Origin: SSF26 sp037443945
GTDB lineage: Bacteria > Chloroflexota > Anaerolineae > J102
Length of the DNA stretch: 64,000 bases
Reading direction: 5' to 3'
Assembly (NCBI GenBank): GCA_037443945.1
Contig: JBBINH010000004.1
Location: 84,413 to 148,412 of the forward strand
In this document: in pieces, positions 58,401-64,000 of the stretch
How positions within the stretch are numbered: position 1 is the stretch's first letter
How the letters are laid out: each line of letters opens with the position of its first letter
Translations under genes and position numbers: made by a program
Notes under the pieces: generated by a model
Databases searched by the model: none
What the model saw: only the letters and a program-made list of their open reading frames with translations
Told to the model about the DNA's origin: nothing

Positions 58401-59246
58401 TCAGTTCGGCAGGACAAAGGCGGCAATGGCCAGGGTGCCCGGACCGGCCAAAGCACCTAAAACGGGACCCAACTCGACGATCTGGATCTCCCGACAGTTC
58501 AGCTGCGCCCGCACTTCTGCGGCCAACCCGGCGGCTTCGTCCGGTACATTGGCGTTGACAACGGCCACACGGACCGGACGGTCGCCGGCGTGGGCTACGG
58601 CCATCGCCACCAGCTCACGTTTCGATTTCTGGCGTCCGCGCACCCGCTGCACAAGATGGAGGGTGCCATCCTGAATCTGCATAAGGGGTTTGATGTCGAG
58701 AAGGGTACCCATCATGGCTTGCAGCATGGGCGCCCGGCCGCTGGCTGCCAGGTATTTGAGGGTATCGATGGTGAAGCAGGTGAAAATGCGCTCGCGGGCG
58801 CTGCGCAGGGCTGCCAGCACGCCTTCGGCATCAGCACCGGCGGCAGCGGCTTCGGCTCCGGCGATGACCTGCCAGCCCGACCCCATGGAAGCGCCGAGGG
58901 TATCGTAGGTGTGGACCTTCTTGCGACCGGCCAGGCGGGCCCCCGCCTGGAGCGCACTGTTGAAGGTGCCGCTCATTTTGGAGGAGACGGTGGCAATCAC
59001 GAATTCGTCCCCTGCGGCCGTTTCGATGGCCTCGATGAAGTCCTCAGGCGTGGGCTGGGAAGTCGTGGGCAATTGTTTTTCGGTCTGGAGCCGCCGATAG
59101 AATTCGGCATCGCTGATGTCCACACCGTTGCGCAGGCTGGTGCCGTCGGCAAAATTGATCCAGGCCGGCACCTGGATGATGCCCAGGTTCTCCTGGTACG
59201 TTTGAGGCACGTTGCAACTTGAATCGCAAACAAGACGTATGCTCAC
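58401..59246 (-). CDS. DegV family fatty-acid-binding protein
   Basis: A 281-residue DegV/FakB-type protein. It begins IRLVCDSSCNVP and has the family motif LPTTSQPTPEDFIEAI, then ATVSSKMSGTFNSALQA. The ligand-holding C-terminal domain includes TLKYLAASGRAPMLQAMMGTLLDIKPLMQI. FakB proteins present fatty acids to a kinase that makes acyl-phosphate, the same intermediate PlsX makes. No FakA kinase gene is in the window. The start is GTG. It is first in the degV-plsX-fabF operon. Confidence 0.92.
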   Translation of the reverse strand: MSIRLVCDSSCNVPQTYQENLGIIQVPAWINFADGTSLRNGVDISDAEFYRRLQTEKQLPTTSQPTPEDFIEAIETAAGDEFVIATVSSKMSGTFNSALQAGARLAGRKKVHTYDTLGASMGSGWQVIAGAEAAAAGADAEGVLAALRSARERIFTCFTIDTLKYLAASGRAPMLQAMMGTLLDIKPLMQIQDGTLHLVQRVRGRQKSKRELVAMAVAHAGDRPVRVAVVNANVPDEAAGLAAEVRAQLNCREIQIVELGPVLGALAGPGTLAIAAFVLPN

Positions 59247-59363
59247 GGGGCCGGGCTCCGCACAGGTAGGGAATACAGGAGGAATGACCGGAGGATAATC
59301 ACAACAACACCGATGAACGGCATCCGTCGCAGGATAAAGGCATTGTAGCGGTTCCTGCCGGGG

Positions 59364-59393
59364 TTGACAAGGGATCGAGGAGATGTCTATAAT
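59364..59393 (+). promoter_or_regulatory. tRNA-Leu promoter (TTGACA-18-TATAAT)
   Basis: A perfect TTGACA (59364-59369) and perfect TATAAT (59388-59393) are 18 bases apart, 12 bases before the tRNA. This is the strongest promoter match in the window. Confidence 0.85.
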
Positions 59394-59405
59394 AAGGCCG
59401 AATGT

Positions 59406-59491
59406 GCCCCCGTGGCGGAATTGGCATACGCGGTAGGTTGAGGGCCTATGCCCTTACGGGCGTCTCCGTTCGAGTCGGAGCGGGGGCACCA
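59406..59491 (+). tRNA. tRNA-Leu (anticodon GAG)
   Basis: An 86-base class II tRNA including an encoded CCA. The acceptor stem is GCCCCCG / CGGGGGC, the anticodon loop is TTGAGGG (anticodon GAG, decoding CUC/CUU), and there is a long variable arm (GCCC..GGGC). The T arm has TTCGAGT. It has a near-consensus promoter upstream and a hairpin downstream. Confidence 0.96.
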
Positions 59492-59493
59492 CA

Positions 59494-59526
59494 AAGGCGG
59501 CGTACCATCGACGGGTGCGTCGCCTT
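59494..59526 (+). terminator. Hairpin downstream of tRNA-Leu
   Basis: AAGGCGGCG (59494-59502) pairs with CGTCGCCTT (59518-59526), with one G-U pair; a short T-containing stretch follows. It probably ends tRNA transcription. Confidence 0.5.
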
Positions 59527-59627
59527 ATCGTTTCTGACGGGCAGGCCGGATGGAGCTTTCCTCGGCACGAGGTCGGCGACAGGGCATTGCCTGGACCCTC
59601 TGTTTTTCTCTGTTTAGGAGGTCTCTC

Positions 59628-60416
59628 ATGTCCGATTCACCCATCCGGCTGGCCGTTCGGGAATGGCAGGAACAGGTCATCACCGGCACGCACTTGATGC
59701 GACAGCTCGTTTCCTTCGAGCACTGGCAATTGCTCGTCGCCAAGACGGAGGCTGCCGAGCCGAAGCAGGATGAACCACCCGTGCGACTATTGTACGGTGA
59801 GGATGCCGAAGGCGTCTCCCGGCTTTATCTCTTCTCCGACGAAGAGGCGTATACGAGTTTCCTCCAGGCTACCGGGCAGACCTCGGATGCCCACGATCGG
59901 TTGATCATCGACGGGGTGTGGGTTTTTAGCCTGCCTCTTGAGCAGTTCGATGTGGTAGAAATCGACCCCGCCTCGCCCTGGCAAATCGGCTACCGGCGTG
60001 AGCAATTCCCGGCGTTGCGGGCCATGGCCGAGGCGGTGGCCGTCGAACAGGCTCTGATCGCTTTGCAACACGGTGAGGCGCGGCCCGAGACGTTGCAGCG
60101 GGTGCGTGACTACGAGCATTATCTGCTGCCCGTGTTGGCTGCCGAGGGCGATCGCTATGCCCTGGTGCTGGCCCCGGACCCTCAGGGCCGTGCTCTGGCC
60201 GCCGTTTTCACCGCACCCGATGCCTTTGACGCGTTTGTCCAGGCCCTGTCCATGATACCGGACGACGAAGAACTGCTCCAGCTTGAGGTGCCCGGTCCTG
60301 TGCTCTTTGCGCAGTTGGCAGAAACCTCCCTTGATGGTCTGGTCTTCAACAGCTTCGGTCCGAGCCGGCCGGTGGCCTTTGCCCTACCCATTGCCAGTCT
60401 GCTGCTGGAAATGTAA
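59628..60416 (+). CDS. Hypothetical protein with two SseB-like repeats
   Basis: A 262-residue cytosolic acidic protein. Two related halves are visible: RLLYGEDAEGVSRLYLFSDEEAYTSFL (about 52-80) and YALVLAPDPQGRALAAVFTAPDAFDAFVQAL (about 190-220). Each has the strand-turn-strand-helix look of SseB N-terminal domains. Its function is unknown. The start is fixed by AGGAGG six bases upstream of the ATG. It stands alone behind the tRNA, and a hairpin follows its stop. Confidence 0.75.
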   Translation: MSDSPIRLAVREWQEQVITGTHLMRQLVSFEHWQLLVAKTEAAEPKQDEPPVRLLYGEDAEGVSRLYLFSDEEAYTSFLQATGQTSDAHDRLIIDGVWVFSLPLEQFDVVEIDPASPWQIGYRREQFPALRAMAEAVAVEQALIALQHGEARPETLQRVRDYEHYLLPVLAAEGDRYALVLAPDPQGRALAAVFTAPDAFDAFVQALSMIPDDEELLQLEVPGPVLFAQLAETSLDGLVFNSFGPSRPVAFALPIASLLLEM

Positions 60417-60436
60417 CCGGGTACGCAGACCCGGTT
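60415..60436 (+). terminator. Terminator-like hairpin
   Basis: AACCGGGT / ACCCGGTT with a 6-base loop, immediately after the TAA of the preceding gene; followed by a weak T-containing tail. The next stretch, 60437-60830, shows no credible gene or repeat. Confidence 0.5.
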
Positions 60437-60845
60437 TCGTCGTGGCCTTTATTGGGCAATCGCGAAGCCAGGCACGGACGCTCCATCACGTCCGCTACGG
60501 GGACGCACCTGCGTCTGCAGCGATGGCGCTTGGGGGCAACGGCAACGGAGGGTCTGACGGCCACTCTCGGCCTGCCGCCGCCACCCGTGGCCGAAACCGG
60601 GCCGCCGTGGCGCCGTCCTCGCCCGGCGCCGTCTCCGTTGGCAGCCAGCGTAGCGCTCAAGAGCAATCCCATCAAACCCAGGCGCCGTGGGCACCGGCCG
60701 GCGAACGAGTAACGGCTTACCTGCCGCGCGGGTGCGGGATACCACTCTCGCTACAAGACCACCTGAAAGCGCGTGAAGCTGCCATGTTCGCGCGCGATTG
60801 CGCGGGTCGGGTACAGCCGCAGGTTATTAGAACCCAAGTTGCTAC

Positions 60846-61780
60846 CTATGCTGTGAGCAAGCCACGGAGGCTGACTGCCAGGATGAAGAGCACGACTTTG
60901 AGCTCAAAGCCTTGCGGAGTAACTGCATGGATCGATTTGGGCAGGAGCCGCTCGATCAAGCTGCCGGTCCTCTCGACAGCCTTGCGCTCGTACGGCTGCA
61001 AGAAGCGCATCCAAGAAGGCAAGAGGCGCTTGGAGTTTTCTTACGGAACCGGGAGCAAGCAGATGCCGGCCTCGGCGAGTACATCTTCGATTTCGTAGGG
61101 GTTGTAGGCTTTGTCGCCAAAGACCCAGGCTCCTTCGGGCAGAGCGAAGTCAAAGCCCTGCAGGCCGACAGTATCGCTGTAACTGCCTGGGGTCAGGAAG
61201 AACTCGACCGGGTAGCCGTCGTGGGTGACCATCCGATGAATCTTGAGTCCGTAGTCCGTAGAAGGAACGTCGCTTGCCGGCTCGATAGCCGCGATACATC
61301 TCCCCACGGTACATCTTCGCACGGGCGATGCGAATGGTATCACACACCGGGATAGGAAAAGTCTCGATCGAGACGGTTCCGGAGTGTGTTGGCGCAAGAG
61401 GGGCAGGCAGGCATAACGTTCAAACGTTCAAACGTTCTCACCAACAAAAGATAGAACCGAGTCTCTCGATCCCGTAGATGGAATCGGCGTTGAGCGCTTT
61501 CCCGTGCTCACCCAGCAGGTTGAAGAGCGTCAAAAAACAGCGGCTTGAGGCGCTGCAGACGCCGGTGAAAGCGACTCTTGCTCACCATCCGTGGCATGTA
61601 GCCGTGCGCTTGCAGAAAGCGCCGACTCGCTTCCAGATTCCCACTGAAGAACAGGGCGGCCACGATGGCCGTCGTCATGACTTCGGCATCGCTCATGTGC
61701 TGTTGCGGATCCTCACGATGGTGTATGGCTTTGAGAATATCGTCGCACAGACAGTAAATGGCTATAATTTGAGTGTCCAT
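60846..61780 (-). pseudogene. IS982-family transposase, disrupted
   Basis: The N-terminal part reads MDTQIIAIYCLCDDILKAIHH (first 20 or so residues), then MSDAEVMTTAIVAALFFSGN, as in IS982 transposases. The DDE-region pieces continue in other frames: CDTIRIARAKMYRGEMYRGY, then HRMVTHDGYPVEFFLTPGS and VFGDKAYNPYEIEDVLAE. The last part, RLLPKSIHAVTPQGFELK, ends at TAG 60846-60848. Lesions are a frameshift near 61250, another at about 61045, and the inserted element at 61370-61463. It cannot make an active transposase. Confidence 0.88.
61370..61463 (+). mobile_element. MITE-like inverted-repeat element, copy C (94 bp), nested in IS982
   Basis: The right end GAACCGAGTC is perfect; the left end reads GAGACGGTTC, two changes from the family end. 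The flanking 8-bp direct repeat TCTCGATC is exact (61362-61369 and 61464-61471). Three internal ACGTTC octamers are present. It interrupts the transposase frame, so it inserted after the IS982 arrived, proving that the family has moved. Confidence 0.88.
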
Positions 61781-61973
61781 GGGGCCTCCTGGTTGGTGAT
61801 AGGTTTGGTTTCCCACCAACTTTAGCAGAGACCCCATGGACAGCGCTACTTTCAACCCTCAAGGTAGCAACTTGGGTTAAAGTAATATTTTTAATAAGTT
61901 TTTGTTCCGAATGGGATGTCAAGAGGATAGATTTAGTTTGTCCAAACTCCAGTTTGATCCAGGAGACTGAGCA

Positions 61974-62183
61974 ATGATTAGAGCAGTAAAGCTCTTGACA
62001 GAGATCAACCAACAAGCAATTCGCCTACTCTATCAGGAGTTGGGTGTGGTTAATGCTGTCCGTTTCCTGAAACAATTTACAGTTGGTTTTGGTGATTATA
62101 CCCAAGAGCGGGAGGTCTTGTTTGATAGCAAGACATTAGACCAAATCATGAATGAGATTGAGCAAAGGCGAAAGCCATCCTAA
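61974..62183 (+). CDS. Small antitoxin-like hypothetical protein (integron cassette gene)
   Basis: A 69-residue protein, beginning MIRAVKLLTEINQQAIRLLY and continuing LGVVNAVRFLKQFTVGFGDYTQEREVLFDSKTLDQIMNEI. The pattern (helix, then RFLxQF..GxGDYTxER, then an acidic helix) resembles small proteins that act as antitoxins in bacteria, but no toxin gene adjoins. AGGAG lies about 10 bases before the ATG. The gene is AT-rich and its stop lies five bases before an attC site, so gene plus attC look like one cassette. Confidence 0.65.
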   Translation: MIRAVKLLTEINQQAIRLLYQELGVVNAVRFLKQFTVGFGDYTQEREVLFDSKTLDQIMNEIEQRRKPS

Positions 62184-62188
62184 AGCCC

Positions 62189-62272
62189 GCCCAACCACTC
62201 GCTGCAGCCGACTGCTCCCTCGGCTCGCTGCGCTCGCCTCGGTCGCAGCGGCTGAGCTCGGCGCCGTTGGAC
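62189..62272 (+). other. Integron attC recombination site
   Basis: The outer boxes are GCCCAAC (62189-62195, RYYYAAC) and GTTGGAC (62266-62272, GTTRRRY), nearly perfect inverse complements. Inner boxes GCAGCCGACTGC (62204-62215) and GCAGCGGCTG (62245-62254) pair with an unpaired extra A, the feature that sets strand choice in attC folding. The variable middle is GC-rich and self-pairing. The size (84 bp) and placement just after a small cassette gene fit. No integron integrase gene is in the window. Confidence 0.85.
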
Positions 62273-62301
62273 GGCGATGACCGCCGCAGGAGGATGCGAA
62301 A

Positions 62302-63840
62302 ATGAAACGCACGTGGATGATGGTCTTGCTGGTCAACTTGATGCTCTCGGCCTGCGCGCCCGTGACGGGGCCAACATCCGCGCCCAGCGCCACGCCCTTG
62401 TCCGTCGCCGTCCTCGCGCCGACAAGCACCGCTACGCCGACCGCCACCGTCACCGTCACACCCTCGCCCACGCCGACGGACACGGCCACGCCGTCACCCA
62501 CGCCATCGCCCACGGCCACCGCCACGCCGACGCCCATCCCGACGCTGCTGCCGGAGCAGGTCGGCGGGCTGAGTGGCGTACCCGATCCGCGCGTCACCAA
62601 CCCCGAGCTGTTCGACCTGACCCGTCGCGATGGACCGATCCCGCAGTTTGTGAATGCGATGAAAAAGGCTGGGATTGAAGTTTCCCCTGATAAAGTGTTA
62701 AACGATCTTCAATTTATCTCAACAAAAGCTGATGGTGCTCCTCTTCTGGATAAAGATGGCAAACCATTCATTGTTGCTGCCTACAATCTTGATCCCAATC
62801 CCAATCAAACTGGTGAAACCCTCGAAGGCCCAATCCCTCTTTTGATTGCTACTCAAAATGAGAATGAAGAGTGGGGGTGGAGAAGAGCATTATTTTCTGA
62901 TGCTATAAAGATCTATAGAGCATCTAATATTAACAATGTTAGAACCGTAATCGCTGTAACTAGCGATGAGTTTTTTTACTGGAAAAATAACAATAAATTC
63001 ATATCTGAAAATTTTACAGCGTTTACAATACCTTATGATTATTCTGGAGACACCAAACAAAGATACGATCGGGACGTAAATTTTAGAATTATAGCTTTAA
63101 AAGATCTAAAAACAAATAATCCTGTCTTAATTATAGGATTAACTGATCTTGAAGATTTAAAACCTGAAGACTTTTCGTCTCTTGAAGATGTTATGACTGA
63201 AGTAAGAAAAAGAATTAGTCACGGTTATAGTCTGTTCAAACAAATTAATAATGGCGATAATATTTATGTAGTGCTAAATGAAATTCATCAAGGAACTCCT
63301 ATATATTCATTTTGGGAAAAATTTGGCGATCAATTTATAATAGAAACTTTCAGAATAGCTCAAGAAGTGATTAAAAAGAACAGCCCGAATGCACAATTAA
63401 TCTATAATGAAACTTATAATTACGCACAAGAATTCACTTTTTATCCTGATACCCTACGTATTGTGAAACTTCTTAGAAAACAAGAATTAATTGATGGTGT
63501 AGGAATGCAAATGCATATGTATCTTAATGATAATGAAACTGACCCAAGACTAGAAGAAATGAAAGAAATTATGCAATCATTTGGAATACCCGTTTATATA
63601 ACAGAGTTTGACATAAGTCAAATTCATTTAGGTAACAATCCCAATTACACTCAAGCAGTTATTGCTTATAAAGTAGTAAAATCATGTGTTTCGAGTGGTA
63701 CTTGTGTTGATCTTGGATTTTTTGGGTCACAAGACAATTTTAGTTGGTTAGGGCCTAAAGCTAAAGCTCATCCTTTTGATTCAAATGGTCAACCCAAACT
63801 TTTCTATTACGCGATTTTAAAAGCGCTTTTTAATCTTTAA
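62302..63840 (+). CDS. GH10-like glycoside hydrolase lipoprotein (chimeric composition)
   Basis: A 512-residue protein. The signal peptide ends LMLSAC (lipidated Cys18), and a Thr/Pro repeat stalk (about 23-83) follows. The catalytic barrel (about 100-510) fits xylanase family 10: acid/base Glu327 (VVLNEIHQG), YNETYNY, His405 in QMHMY, nucleophile Glu435 (YITEFDIS), and LGFFGSQDNFSWLG. Several motifs differ from standard GH10, so the substrate may not be xylan. Codon use switches from GC-rich to strongly AT-rich near 62660. A GGAGG precedes the ATG. It follows the attC site directly. Confidence 0.8.
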   Translation: MKRTWMMVLLVNLMLSACAPVTGPTSAPSATPLSVAVLAPTSTATPTATVTVTPSPTPTDTATPSPTPSPTATATPTPIPTLLPEQVGGLSGVPDPRVTNPELFDLTRRDGPIPQFVNAMKKAGIEVSPDKVLNDLQFISTKADGAPLLDKDGKPFIVAAYNLDPNPNQTGETLEGPIPLLIATQNENEEWGWRRALFSDAIKIYRASNINNVRTVIAVTSDEFFYWKNNNKFISENFTAFTIPYDYSGDTKQRYDRDVNFRIIALKDLKTNNPVLIIGLTDLEDLKPEDFSSLEDVMTEVRKRISHGYSLFKQINNGDNIYVVLNEIHQGTPIYSFWEKFGDQFIIETFRIAQEVIKKNSPNAQLIYNETYNYAQEFTFYPDTLRIVKLLRKQELIDGVGMQMHMYLNDNETDPRLEEMKEIMQSFGIPVYITEFDISQIHLGNNPNYTQAVIAYKVVKSCVSSGTCVDLGFFGSQDNFSWLGPKAKAHPFDSNGQPKLFYYAILKALFNL

Positions 63841-63909
63841 TATCATTCGCTGGCAGGATCAAAATTAATTTAAAACTCACCTTACGCAGTTTCTGGTAAA
63901 CTCAGGAGC

Positions 63910-64000
63910 ATGAAAAACAGCAACCTCCTCGATTTGTACAGCGATTATCTGCTCAGCGCCTTCGGGCAAACGACGGGAATGGGGCTTTCAGCCCTGGTGG
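63910..64000 (+). CDS. Transposase, N-terminal fragment (IS4/IS701-like), partial
   Basis: Thirty residues, beginning MKNSNLLDLYSDYLLSAFGQ and ending at the window edge. The start is like IS4/IS701-group DDE transposases (from memory). AGGAG lies directly before the ATG. The sequence after 63840 probably contains the left end of this IS, but the exact border is not visible. Confidence 0.55.
   Translation, partial: MKNSNLLDLYSDYLLSAFGQTTGMGLSALV

Larger units (their letters stand above)
60831..61879 (-). mobile_element. IS982-family insertion sequence, degraded
   Basis: It is bounded by perfect 17-bp inverted repeats beginning AACCCAAGTTGCTACCT (60831-60847) and its complement (61863-61879). 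Without the nested 102 bp (element plus duplicated 8 bp) its length is about 947 bp, as expected for IS982. The single transposase frame on the minus strand is broken. I saw no clear target duplication at its ends. It marks the left border of the accessory segment. Confidence 0.88.

Noticed and set aside
60437..60830. Several frames of 80-100 codons between the SseB-like gene and IS982
   Set aside because: All are Arg/Pro/Gly-rich overlapping frames without start signals or recognisable motifs; no gene is supported.
60831..61879. An integron integrase on the 5' side of the cassette
   Set aside because: The only recombinase-like coding sequence there is a DDE transposase of the IS982 family; no tyrosine recombinase motifs are seen in any frame nearby.

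Overview
The window is GC-rich (roughly 60-65 % by eye) chromosomal DNA, densely packed with short overlapping operons. The gene content suggests Chloroflexota (Anaerolineae/Caldilineae-like). The pointers are a Ser/Thr kinase coupled to an FHA-winged-helix regulator, lipoproteins and surface proteins with long Pro/Thr stalks, a GldA / GldF-GldG fusion / DUF4340 export cluster, C25 (gingipain-family) peptidases, and MutS2, DegV, PlsX and FabF. The phylum call is inference from gene content; no rRNA gene is present.

Layout. 1-5.5 kb (minus): a kynurenine-breakdown operon (Gfo/Idh/MocA oxidoreductase, kynB, kynU, MFS carrier, class II aldolase). 5.6-9.9 kb (plus): kinase, FHA-winged-helix protein, hemW, patatin-like lipase. 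10-16.6 kb: avtA, a mutarotase-like protein, a diverged molybdenum-hydroxylase FAD-subunit-like protein with a MoaD-like protein and Mpg, murJ, hpt. 16.6-25.8 kb (minus): two C25 peptidases flanking a Pro/Thr-rich anchored protein, then a heterodimeric ABC exporter. 26.2-30.1 kb (minus): an operon of class-I amidotransferase-like hydrolase, esterase and two different ATP-grasp enzymes behind a clear promoter, probably an uncharacterised ligase pathway. 30.3-37.6 kb (minus): two ABC-2 type systems including GldA/GldFG/DUF4340. 37.9-39.0 kb: a DJ-1/PfpI protein and an RHH/MazF-like toxin-antitoxin pair.

39.0-47.1 kb (minus) is a glycerol locus: glpF, dhaK, dhaL, glpK, a short GlpA-type glycerol-3-phosphate dehydrogenase, then SdhB-, SdhC- and SdhD-like subunits with no SdhA. 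It starts from a strong promoter whose presumed start site carries a perfect inverted repeat. The gene order suggests a glycerol-3-phosphate:quinone oxidoreductase using a succinate-dehydrogenase-type electron module. 47.2-59.5 kb holds radC, mutS2, a glycosyltransferase, an HSD10-like dehydrogenase, the degV-plsX-fabF lipid operon and a tRNA-Leu(GAG) with a near-consensus promoter.

The right end (60.8-64 kb) is accessory DNA. It has an IS982-family element broken by frameshifts and by a nested 94-bp inverted-repeat element, a small AT-rich cassette gene followed by a convincing integron attC site, a chimeric GH10 lipoprotein (GC-rich leader, AT-rich catalytic part), and the start of another transposase. 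The nested element belongs to a new-looking MITE-like family with three copies in the window (12.5, 25.9 and 61.4 kb). Each copy has related terminal inverted repeats and a perfect 8-bp target duplication.
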